DNA of 64,000 nt from Paramecium tetraurelia (lineage: Eukaryota > Ciliophora > Oligohymenophorea > Peniculida > Parameciidae). A program made the translations under genes and the position numbers. The stretch covers positions 496,001 through 560,000 of the forward strand of contig NW_001798978.1 of NCBI RefSeq assembly GCF_000165425.1. Direction: 5' to 3'. The notes under the pieces are model-generated. The model searched no databases. It saw nothing but the letters and a program-made list of their open reading frames with translations, and had not been told where the DNA came from. Shown one piece after another: positions 12,788 to 24,165 of this stretch (the stretch's first letter is position 1; every line of letters begins with the position of its first letter).

Positions 12788-14637
12788 TCATATTAAGTTT
12801 TTAATCAAAGCATACTATTCAATTATTAATGTTATATCATTTATTGAAGGATCTCGGAACAGCCTAGGTTCCTTGATCTAAAATGCAACTGCTTTCAATC
12901 TATCGAATTAAGAAGGAAATTAGAAGGAATAAATCGAGTATCGTTTAATTCTTTTGAAATGGATGTATTCAAGCCAATTCTTTTTTATCTTGAATAGATA
13001 AGACTCTACCAAGGGAATCATAGAATTTCTATTTCATAAATATTCAACAGTACGTATCGATCAAATAAATTGAGGGTCTTTTTAGCAACACTGGTTTCTC
13101 TGGCATTTATTTGCCTTTATTTTAGAGTTCAGTTAAAACCTAAAGATAAAGTTAATTAATGTTTTTCCAAAATCTATCATAAAATAATCTTTTTTAATTT
13201 TTTAACCATCTGAATTTGACTTAGACACTAAGAACAATTGATCTAACTTTAATCATCCTATTTTTTAAAGAAATCACTGGAAGCGTTTAAGTTAAAACTG
13301 AATGCAAAACTTAAGTTGCCTACAATCTTATTGTTTTTTTTATATGTCTTGCATGACTTTTCAGAACCATTTTGGCTTAATAAATGCTTCTCTCTTGGAT
13401 TGTATTTCCGTTTCTTTTGAGGACCAATAAAATGTTAAGTTTCCATCTCCAAGCTAAAAGCATTCCTGATGCCCTTATGTGATAGGCTTTTTTGATTTCA
13501 TTCAGACAGAGATTCAAAGAGTCCACCAATTGTAATACAAAGACTGTTTGTAACCAATTGATTTAAAGTTATTATAAGACACTATATCTTTGTTTAAATG
13601 TTCTCTCATATTTCCTATATTCTGGTATGATTTATCGAGCTTAATATTTTAATAATTTTGATATTTAGAACTCTCGAGATACAATTTTTTTATTTTGCAA
13701 GGCACTTTTTAATTTGCTTATTCTTTCAGACTATGTAGATAATTAGATATACTTATAAGTCAAATAAAAACTTAAACTTTTTATTCATGCAATTTTGTGT
13801 GACATTTAAATTTCTGACAATTTTATCTTTATTCGTAAATATGCTTCTTCTAAATTGACTTTCCTCAACTTGTATATCAGGTAATTATTCACTAACTTCA
13901 GATTTTTATTTTTTTGCAATATTTTCTGTTTGATTTAAAGATTGCTTTCCAAATTGAACTTTTATATTCAATCTCGTATCAGTTTCACAATGCAGAGAAA
14001 TATATAAATAATTTTCATGAAATTTTTTATGATTGTGTTAACTTTATAAAGTAGCATATTTTGATTAAACAAATTAATCTGCATTGAAAGATGAAGGGAA
14101 TTCTACCTTTGTAGACAAATAAATCTTAAGCCCCATCACTCTTTCTATAAAATTGAAGCATAATGACAAAGGAGAAGGTCTGCCCTTAATTTTCAGGCGA
14201 AAATAATAAAATTTAAATCTTGCGATAACTAACTTATTCTTCTGCTCACAAAATAGCTCTTCTGAATCAAATGACCTAGCACTCTTCACTGCTTGAATAG
14301 GCTGTGTCATAATCACTTCAAACTGGCTTTATTTTGAAGAAAAAGGTTCAGTTTAATTAATGTGTCCCAACAGTTTATAGTTTCTAGAAAAGTCATCATA
14401 AAGTTCTAAAATTTCCTCATCCAATGGGATCAATTCTGCTGGACTCAATTTCCTTCTCAATGCCAGAGGGTCTCTGTTCTAAACTTTGATCCTTGATTAA
14501 AATGCCATCGATGCTTATTCTTGACTTTACGAAAGAGAAATTTGACTTCTAGTCGATTATGCAGCCCTATTGTATAGATATGGAGTGTTACAATTGTGAT
14601 TTATAAGAGAAGAAATAGAATGCCTTTTGGTTTTCAT
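12788..14637 (-). CDS. Tandem IQ-motif family, paralog B
   Basis: 600 residues, two introns (13731-13752 and 13029-13053). Shared blocks are ELIPLDEEILELYDDFSRNY near residue 95, KFYYFRLKI, EFPSSFNAD and NYLYISLHCETD. A Trp-containing helix LLAWRWKLNILLVLKR and the IQ-like VKFRWLKNQKRLFYDRFW follow. The C-terminus FQIKEPRLFRDPS matches the other copies. The start ATG at 14635-14637 is in frame with conserved sequence; a nearby ATG two bases earlier is in another frame. It begins 28 nt after the small MGNAC gene. Confidence 0.84.
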
Positions 14638-14665
14638 CCATTTTATAATATATAAAAAAATAGTT

Positions 14666-15139
14666 TCATATCTAATAATTTTGATAGTGAGTTAAATTAA
14701 GGAAAACACTTAAATCACTATCCCATCTAACTGACTTTTGACTTTTGTTAGAGCTGCCTTTCCTAGAATTGATGGATTTTAATGAGGATTTGATCGGTTA
14801 TTTTGTCATAGATATTGTGTCTGAATCAATTTTATGAGAAGGTGTTCTACTTCTGACTATCTGCTTCTACGTTCTCTCATTAACAAAACTCAAAGTTCTT
14901 CTGTTTGGCTTAATTTAAGGGATAAACTAATCTGGTTCAATCAAGTCAAGATTGATGAGTTGAAGATGAATTAGAATTGGTGAGGAGTATGATTTATCTG
15001 GAACCTCAACATTCTCCTTTTTATAAATCTCATTGAATATAACTCTATCATTTGTCTCCTTTACTGTTTGAGGTCCTGTAGATTCATCACTGATTTCTGT
15101 TGGGAGACTATCTTGTGTCGCCTAACATGCATTTCCCAT
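14666..15139 (-). CDS. Small protein with N-terminal MGNAC lipidation motif
   Basis: 157-residue open frame inserted between paralogs A and B of the tandem array. It is unrelated to them. The N-terminus MGNACQ has Gly2 and Cys5, the usual pattern for co-translational myristoylation plus palmitoylation, so membrane anchoring is likely. The rest is polar and rich in Ser, Lys and Gln, with several RS/SR stretches (VRSRTPSHK, SSNKSQKSVRW), and is probably disordered and phosphorylated. No enzymatic domain is visible. It sits 20 nt below A and 28 nt above B. The lipid modifications are inferred from sequence only. Confidence 0.75.
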
Positions 15140-15159
15140 TTAAATAAATTATTTTATAG

Positions 15160-17011
15160 TCATAGTATTTTTTTCATTTTTGCATATTACTCTATCAGTG
15201 GGATTAACTCGTTTTTATTCGGTAAATCATAAATCTTAGGTTCCTTGAGATTTTTAGCGTATTCATGTATTTTCTATAATGATGATTAAATAATATTATA
15301 CTCTCTTTTAATCCTTTTCTAAAAACGTGTGTTATATATATTCGAGCCACAATACCCTTTGCCTTCTACAATAATCATCTATGACTATATTCATTGCAGG
15401 TCTAGATATGTTATTATTATGTACATGTCAATGTTAATTTATTATTTATCAAAGAAAAATTATGTTTCTTTTTACCTTCTCAGATCATAAATAATATCAG
15501 CTATGTTCTCTTTGATTAACTTCCAAAACTTATCTCTGAATTTTCTTTTCTTAGCTTTTAATAAACGAAATTTTCTTTGAATAAACATGACTATTTTTTA
15601 GTATACATTTAAAAATACCTTTGTTTAAAGTGCTTTAATGTTTATTTAGAATAGTTAGAAACAAAAGTATGCGTCCCATGAACTTGGTAACAACAAATTC
15701 TGCTTTGATTTTAGACTTATCTCTAATCATACATGCAAAACTTTAAACTACACATCTAGTTTTGAAAATGGTTCTTTCTTTTGCACTTTCTCCATATTCC
15801 TTCACATCTAACAAGGCTTTAGTTTTCATTGCCCAAACTAATAGTTTGCCTTTGGCTGCAACCTTTTATCTTCTCTTCTATTCTTACAGAGAATTCGAAA
15901 CATATTCAGTAATAAGCAGCAAACTAAAAAGTTGAAACCAGTTTTATTGGACGAATTGCATTTATAATTTTTTCAATTTGATCTATCTTTCTACTTCCCT
16001 AAAATGAAGTATTTAATCCTTAACCAGTAATTTAGATTTCTTATCTAATTTCTTATCTTCGAGCATTGATTATCTCAGAGATTTAGCCTATTTTTATTTG
16101 TGAGTTCTTTCTGATTGAACTGATAATATTTTACGCAATTTTTAGCTTCCTTGATATTAGGTTAAGGTAAGATTTTATATAATTTTGTCATTAGGAAGTT
16201 ACTTTTAGGTTGGAGAGCAATTTTAGGATATAAGGTCTAGAGACTCTGCAATTTGTTTGGGAGGTGATTTAGTGATTTGAGTGTTTCCAAACTGAAATGT
16301 TATTGAGAATTCGAAATCTACATCAGAATATATTGTTATGAAAAGATATTCTTCAGTAAAATAATGCTGATTTCTTTCAGAAAATATTTTAGCAAATCGA
16401 GAGTGAAGAATATATTCTGCGTTAAATTTAGTTGGGAATTCTGCTTTAGTTGATAAAAACATTTTTACAGCTGAACTTTATACTCTTTCTGGAATGTTGA
16501 AGAATACTTAAATTGGAGATACCTTCCCTCTTAGTTTAATACGAAAATAATAAAATTTGAATCTATTAATTCTAATTCTGTTCAAATTACCGAACTTTAA
16601 ATCTGATTACATGAGTCCATCATGCGTTTAAATTAAATTGTTTAGACTTTTTCTACTCACAAAAATTTATTGTTAACTAGCTTATGGAGTATATTCTAAT
16701 TTATCCAAATCATTGATCTATCTGTAATTCTTTTCGAATTCATTATATACTTCAACAATTTCTTCGTCTAAGTGCATTAATTTTGAACTAATATCAGCAT
16801 TGACTTGTTTCCTTCTGAATCTTGATTGAGCCGTAATGCAATCAAACGAATGCATAGAAGTGTTAGCGGATTAAGTCTAGAAATCAACATGCTAATTAAG
16901 AAGCTTATTTAATTCCTATTATTTATTAGTGATTTCCTTAATGCTTGACAATTATTTTTTTGGAGACGTTAGAAATACTGGCTACGTGTTACTATGATAG
17001 AAAATTCTCAT
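15160..17011 (-). CDS. Tandem IQ-motif family, paralog A
   Basis: 573 residues, three introns (15591-15618, 15402-15475, 15274-15301). The 74-nt middle intron is two to three times the normal length here. It has the clearest family layout. An acidic helix HLDEEIVEVYNEFEKNY is followed by KFYYFRIKLRGK opening a beta-rich block with MFLSTKAEFPTKFNAE and EEYLFITIYSDVDF. This block resembles a pre-peptidase C-terminal-type sandwich (inference). A basic helix KGKLLVWAMKTKALLDV comes next, then an IQ motif IQRKFRLLKAKKRKF, and the C-terminus LKEPKIYDLP. The start ATG 17009-17011 lies 85 nt below the FIG4 stop. Confidence 0.85.
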
Positions 17012-17096
17012 TACTTTCTAACAGGACTGTTGAGACTGGTCTAGGTTTTAGGAGTGATAGAAACTCTGCGTTCGTTGTATTTTATAATCATATTAT

Positions 17097-19652
17097 TCAT
17101 ATTTTATTAATTTTTAGTTTCTGCGATTAAGCAAAATTCTTTTTTAGCAAAGATTCTAAAAATTTCACTGATTTCTACTCCACCGGTATCTTCTTCGCCT
17201 GTTATACAGATACACCTTAGACTGTTTCCGAATGTGCAATCGATTGTTTCACTTCACTGTATTATTTTTAAACATCTAAATTTTTTTCAATTAGAGCAAC
17301 TTATTCTTTAGGCTATTCTCCATTCAGATATCTTTTTAAGTTGTTTCTAAGCTTTTCTTCATCATCGGATGAAAGATTATATTTTAGATATTTTCTTATT
17401 TGATTTGCCTCATCAGTCAATTCTTCGAATGTTTTGATTCTGGTGTATTTTTGGATCTCAAGGATTTCATCCCCCTTTAGAAAAGAAAATTGAGTTTTCA
17501 GATTCTATGGGTTTTATTTTGGAGATGATTAATGGGATTCACAAGGAGAATCATCCAATTATTCAGTTTCAAATATTTGAATGACATCGTTATATGGTTT
17601 CTTAAGTTTTTCTTCTAAATTAAGAGGTTTGGATATATAATTAGCTGGTTTTTCTCTCAACTTTGTGTAAGGGGATTAGAGTATAAATACATTTTTGGCC
17701 TTCAATTTTTGATTTGCCTTATGCTTCATCTTCTCAATAATGTCAAAATTAAAAGTTGTTTGTTTTCTCTCTATCTTCGTTTTCTAATCCTTTTTAGCCT
17801 ATTGACAAGCCTCTTTGCATCTTCTGCTAATTTCATCAATCAGAGATTTCTACTGAAACTCTAAATAAGGATTAACCCACCATTGTTTATGTTGAGTGTA
17901 TTATAATAAATATTTAGTATCTGGAAACAGACCTTTAGGAACCATTTCTCCATTAAAGGATTCCTCTGGATAAGGTCTGTGAATTCCTAAAAATAAATCT
18001 ATTTAATTTTGTTTCTAAGGATCTTCAATATTATTATTATAATGTCTTTTCAATGAAGTGAACAATTCTATTCTTTTAGATTTCTAACCAATGTTTTATT
18101 TATGTGCTAATGAACTACCATATTATTATGAAACAAAGTCACCTAATTGTTCATACATCTCTCTAAATTCTTATAGGATGGATTCATTTAATAATAGCAA
18201 ATTAAATTTCAAACTACTGTGATTAATTTTAGCCAATTGAATTCCAAGTGCCATTTCACCTATCAATTATTAAAATGCATTTGTTCTATCCAGACAATCA
18301 ACACAATTAGACCTTACAACTCCATTTTAGATTTCAATAATAACATTCTCATTGCATTTAGGCTCTTTTACAAATAGAAATACTCCTGTTTTCATAATAC
18401 AATAATATGCTAATGAATAGCACTTGTTAACAAATTCTTCTTTATCCTGTTTTAATTGAGCCTTCATATCGAATCCTAAATATCCTATTTCTATTTCTGT
18501 TTGATTCTGCATTTCCTCTTTGACGGTATTGATAGCTGAAAAATATTCTTCAGCTAATACTTATTCTCTTTTATTATGCTCATTTTATTTAACCAAATTC
18601 ACCATATAAATCTGTCTGCCATACGAAGAAATCAAATCACAAATATGTTTTTTAGTTGCATATAAGTAAGGATCACTCTAATTTATTTTAATTGGCAATT
18701 TAAATAAATACATTTTTGGTTCTTGATACCAATAAACAGGAGCAGAACCTCTGATTTATATGAATGAAGAACAAGCAGGTCTTTAACATGTCGATTTGTC
18801 TAATTCAATCACAATTTGTTCTGTTTCTACAAAATTAGCAACATACCCTTATTCGTTTATACCTCTAGTTAGATAACGAGCACCAGCATGCTTTATGGAT
18901 CTTCTAGCTAATAAAGTAATACTGAAATAGTTGGCAACAGTTTTAATTGTACTTTATTCGCAATAACCATGAATAATTGGAATCACCCATCTCTTATCTT
19001 TGATGATCTTATCGAATTCTGCTAATAGATAGTGATTCCACATAAATAGATTTCGGTATTATCCAATTTGATGATATTTTTGATTCTTGTTTTGAACATC
19101 TTCAGATGAGATGATATTCTTTGATAAAGAACTCGTGACATCATAAGTATAACTACTATAGAAACCAATTTCTAGATCATAATCCTATAGTTGTTTCTTG
19201 TATCTTGAATCCTAGGGGCCATCGAATAATTCCACTATTGATCTTTCTTCAATCGTGAAAATTTTGTGTTTGCCCAACTTGGCAATCGATTTGCGTCTCT
19301 TTATGAACATTACGTAATATCCTTATAGTAATTTTATGAATCCTATTATTCCTGATACAGTGTAGAGATAGGTCAAATTGTATTTTTATAAGTACAGTTT
19401 AGCATCCTCCAGGGTCTCAAACTAACGTTCTTCTTCATGGATATATTGCTTAAGCTCCTTCTGATAAAGATCCTGTCCTTTTAGGATATTCAAATATAGA
19501 ATGCAATACTATTATGATAATGTATGATTGCCAATTAGTATGTACTTCTAAGGGATTTTATGCTATCAAATTACCTCCTTTTAATGACTTCTAAAAACCT
19601 AAATATTCTTAAACTTTATTTTCTACACATCCCAAGGGTATTCTAAATTCAT
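17097..19652 (-). CDS. SAC-domain phosphoinositide phosphatase, FIG4 type
   Basis: 842 residues with one 27-nt intron (19548-19574). The catalytic CX5R motif is present as NCVDCLDRTN near residue 445. The FIG4-like block RYLTRGINEQGYVANFVETE occurs about 150 residues earlier. In yeast and animals FIG4 removes the 5-phosphate of PtdIns(3,5)P2 and partners with Fab1/PIKfyve and Vac14 on endolysosomal membranes. A similar role in vacuolar traffic is inferred. The tail after about residue 620 is charged and coiled-coil prone. Its start is 35 nt from the divergent Miro start, so the two share a very short upstream region. The assignment to FIG4 rather than Sac1 rests on the VANFVETEQ block and the absence of C-terminal transmembrane helices. 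Confidence 0.9.
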
Positions 19653-19687
19653 TAAAATAAAATATATATAATCAAGCAATCACTAAA

Positions 19688-21533
19688 ATGAGGAAAAGAG
19701 ATTTTAAAGTCGTTGTAATTGGGGATAGTATTCATATTTTATTTAATCGTTAATCCTAGGTGGAGTTGGCAAATCTACATTCATTTCAGCTCTAATTAAT
19801 GAAAGCCTCAACAAGCTCACTCATATTGATAAGCATCAACCTATTCAATTGCCTCCAGAAATGTTCAATCATCCATAATGCAACACCACTTTGATTGATA
19901 CGAAATGCCAGCCCAACTAACTTCCAGAATAAGTCAGAATTGCAGATGTTATACTCTTAATGTACGCAATTGATGATGATGGTTCTTGGGAAAGATTAAA
20001 TAAGTTCTGGCTCAGGGAGTTGAAGGAGAAGGAGTTTAAATAGCCAATCATTGTAGTAGGTAATAAACTTGATTTGATGGGTCTGGATGAAGATAGAGAA
20101 TATTGCAGAATTTTTAAAGTCATTAAACAATTGGTAAAAGATTTCAGTGTAATACAATTATATAACATAGTAAGTTGAAATGGGAATAGAATGCTCATCA
20201 ATTAAGTTGCAGGGGGTATAAGATGTAATTAATTGTGCCTAAAGAACCTATTTGTACCCTTTGGCTCCTTTGTACAATCTAGTAAACAAATCCCTAACAG
20301 AAGGGTTTAAAAAGGCATTGACTCGTATTTTTCGGATATGTGACCGAGATGGCGATGGAAAATGGAGTGATTTTGAGTTAGAACGATTTTAAAAGAAGGT
20401 GTTTAAAAAGCATTTAGATTCAAGTGACATTGCTGGAATAAAAGATTTGATTGAGGAGGAATTGAAAGATGATTCCAATAAAAAATCGTTTATTACTTTG
20501 CAAGGTTTCATGGTATTATAAAAGCGAGGAATTGAGTTGATGAAGATACAAATCAGCTGGACAATCCTTCGTTATTTCAATTACAAAGATGATTTAACAC
20601 TTGAGGAATCTTTATTTTAGGAGGAGTATTTAAATAATTACAACACTAGATTAAAATTCGATTAAAATGCAGGCCAAACCGTTGAATTAAGTGATTTTGC
20701 TTTATAGAAACTCAAATCAATCTTTTTATTGAATGGATAAACTTTAACTTAAACTCAGTTTAATTACATATTCTATCCAGTGATGTTCTAAACCAATTTT
20801 CCACTTCTCTAATAATATCGCTCAGAATCACAACAAATCACTTTGACATAGTGGTTGGCCTTATGGAAGTATGAATGAAATCCTATAATATTTTAGTGCA
20901 TTCTCTTTTTTTAACTACAAAGATGCATACAAATTGTTGAATTACATTGGAGTGGATATCAAAATAGTTGATGCATTCAAAGAACAAAATAAAAAAGATT
21001 CTTGGTATGCTGTCTAAAAAACAATTGAGAGAAAAGTATTTCACATAGCTATTATTACTAAAAACAACAAGGTAACTAGTTATTAATGCTATTTAGAAAA
21101 TCTTAGAATAATAATTCAATAATTTATCACCTAGAATAACAACAATAAAATCTAAAACTTATGTGATCAGCATTTACGATGAATTATAAGCAGAATAATA
21201 GATTGAGATTAGTAGATTGTGCATCGTTGATTTCTTAATGATTGAAAGTTCCTGCCGTTTTTAAACAGAATAACTTATTCCCATCACCTCATTTAATGAC
21301 GAGGAAGATGTCTATGCACAAATTTCGAAAGTTGCAGAAATTATTCATACAAAGTATTATATTACACTTATCCTCTAAGTAATTTTGGATATTCTGAGCA
21401 TCAAATTTAAGAATTAAAATCAAAGAACGGTGTATCTATCATTTAAATAACCAGTGGAATTGCCCTTCTAGTGGGTTTAACAACCGCTGGATATTATTAT
21501 TTCCAATATAAGCCATTTAAGAAAAGTAAATGA
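19688..21533 (+). CDS. Miro mitochondrial Rho-type GTPase
   Basis: 570 residues with five introns (19728-19759, 20149-20170, 20869-20896, 21072-21096, 21354-21379). The N-terminal GTPase has P-loop GDSGVGKST, NKLD and ECSSIKL. An EF-hand follows with DRDGDGKWSDFE. A second GTPase-like region starts VFHIAIITKNNK, and the C-terminus has one membrane helix (SGIALLVGLTTAGYYYF) plus a basic tail. Miro anchors in the outer mitochondrial membrane and links mitochondria to motors. The second GTPase has lost the G-x4-GKS signature and probably does not bind nucleotide. The first P-loop is split by an intron. Confidence 0.92.
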
Positions 21534-21571
21534 AATTAATATTATAATATTTGATTTATTACATAGTTTAT

Positions 21572-23707
21572 TCATTTTTTTCTTATCTAGGAATCTCTTC
21601 TTTCAATCTATGAAGTTCGAGTATGCACTTAGAATTCCTTGTTCACATATTGAAGATCTTCAAGCATAAAGATCTAATGATGCAAATGAGGTTTAATTTA
21701 AATCAATTTATTCAATATTGACTATAATTCCTAAATAAAATTAATCCACTCTCCAATTTCAAGACATTTTCTTTTTCTACCTGTCTGATAAACTCGAATA
21801 TAACGATCAAATAGTGCTTATGCATATTGTATGACTTGCAATTCATTATATTGATAATTGTAAAATGAGCATAATTCTTTTACAAACTAGAACATTCCTT
21901 CTCTTTACAGATTCAATTCAATATCCACACTCTTGAAATCGTCAATCAATTTTTTGAGTTGATGTTTTCGTTTATCACTTTCATTTTACAATATGAATAC
22001 CAAAATTTAAACAATTGTCTGCTATGAATTGACAACTTTTTCTGAGTAATCCAAAAATATTTAAGCACACAATTCATTCAAATTTTAAACAACAAAATTG
22101 TACCATTAGAATTTATTTTAATTTTAAGTTTATTCTTCTTAATTGGTTTACATTAGGCTTGAATAAAAAAATCGAATTCGATCATATGTTTACAAATCAA
22201 TCTCAATATTATTGATGTCGAATTGAAATATAACTCCAAAAAATATACAAAATTATCTATTGAATTTTTCTACTTTATTTAGTTAATTTAGATCACTAAC
22301 CTCCATATTTTAGCTTATATAAGCAATGCAGTTTTGTAATTGATTCAGATTCTCATTTTTAATTAAGAAATGTATAAAACTTTCAGCATTGGTTCTCCTC
22401 TCATAAGTGCTTATTTATTCTAATCTCTATTAAGCTGGATGAGTACCAAATTGAGGTTTCACACATTCCTAATTAAACCAATCTATAAGCAATTATTAAA
22501 GACGCTTTTCATCCTATTAATTATATTCATAATTTAAATCCAAATACTACACAAAAGGATGATTGAAATATTCTGAAGCAATTATACACTGTTTGGAATT
22601 TAAGGATTTTAATTAGTATCTATTAATTAACTTCTATGCCTTATTCATTTGACTATCTTTATCCATTTTATGTTATTAGACAACAGACTTCAATGTCTAA
22701 AATAATTAATTATCTCTATTGCTAATGTTCTCTTCGATTTTATTCAATATCTTATGAGTATCTTAGAGATTGAGTTCTACATCTTTAAGACTTCCAGTGG
22801 CATGCTCTAAAGTACTCAAGGCTTCTTAATTTTATTTATAATCATTAAATTCAACTCTGGCCATATTTAGTTAATATGTTAGAATATTGATTTCTTGCTT
22901 GTGTTATTGAGTTAATTTGTTATTTAATTCAGAGACTTCCATATATTTATGATAGATCTCTTCATTCTCTTATTTTAAATGCACAACTTCTTATTATAAT
23001 TCATTTAATACTTCTTATTGAATATATTCTTGTTCTGCCTTCCCATTTTGTAATATCATTTCTATTGCAACACAAATGAGTTTCCAAGCATTCTCTGTTA
23101 GTCTTGCCAAAGTCAAATCTCTTTTGGCAATAGAAGTTAACATCATATTGACAAACTCTTGCAACTGGTGTTCTATTTCAATGGCAGTTCTTCGATGAGC
23201 CTTTTTCAAGTCTGAGCGTTCGAGATTGTTTGCATTGATATATTGATGTATTCTTTCGATAGTGTTGCTTAACATTAATAAAATCTCTTAATAGATCTCA
23301 TCCAATTAGGCTGATGATTGTTATTTATCCTGCACTATCATTCTGTTGATTTCCAAGTTCTTACGTATTTTTAGATCAATTTCAAAAAGATTCATAAGTT
23401 TTTCATGCATTCCACAGTCATCCATTTCTGTAACATGTTTAAAGAGATCAAATCTGACACTGTTTTAAGAATTATTTCTTTTTTTAATGCTTTTAACAGT
23501 CTTAATAGATTATTACGATTATTAAATCGATACTCGAGAAGGCCCTCTTAATTTCACGATCTGAAATCCCTTGAGGGGAGTATATTATTCAGTATTTGAC
23601 TAACTGCGATATTTATAGAAGTTGTTATCAGAGAATACATCAGACAGTAATTAATGTTTGTAAGTACTTTGCTAAAGAGATTTCATTGTTTTTGTACTCA
23701 TATACAT
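21572..23707 (-). CDS. Coiled-coil protein, unknown function
   Basis: Intronless frame of 711 residues converging on Miro with 38 nt between the stops. After a polar N-terminus with KGFQIVKLRGPSRV, it is almost entirely helical heptad-type sequence (for example YMEVSELNNKLTQQHKQEIN). A more globular section HRRTAIEIEHQLQEFVNM lies near residue 150. No known domain is recognised. Three in-frame ATGs lie close together (23705-23707, 23699-23701, 23684-23686); I chose the first because an in-frame TGA lies 9 nt upstream. It faces the kinesin gene across a 458-nt divergent spacer. Confidence 0.8.
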
Positions 23708-24165
23708 TTTATTTCACTTTAATAATATCATCAATTTTCTATAATACCCTCAAATTTGGAGATATTGAAAATCCAAATTGTCTTCTAACTCATCTCCTTA
23801 TAGTTTCAAATCAAAGATATCTTCCATCCATGACATAGAATTTAATTTATTTTTTAGAATCCAATTTGATTTCTAAAATTCTACTAGTTATCGAATTAAG
23901 CATATGCTTAGTTATTTCCTTTAAAGTAAAGTTAATTCATAACTTAATCAACTTGAGTTTCCAAAAAATGATTTATCCTATAGTAATTGTATATTTTAAA
24001 ATCACCATTACTTTTTAGAAAGATTTGGACTACCAACTCATCAACGACTTCAATACATTAAAACTACTTGGCTTTTACAACTTAGGATGATATAAAATTA
24101 GCAAAATATAGATTCTAATATATTACATAAAACTAAGTTTAAAAGTAAATACAGCATTAAAATTA
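23708..24165. other. Divergent intergenic region
   Basis: 458 nt between the divergent starts of the coiled-coil gene and the kinesin gene, so it must contain both promoters. AT-rich, no defined motif recognised and no reliable coding frame. Confidence 0.5.

Noticed and set aside
21060-21100. Frameshift in Miro
   Set aside because: A standard 25-nt GTA...TAG intron at 21072-21096 explains the frame change.
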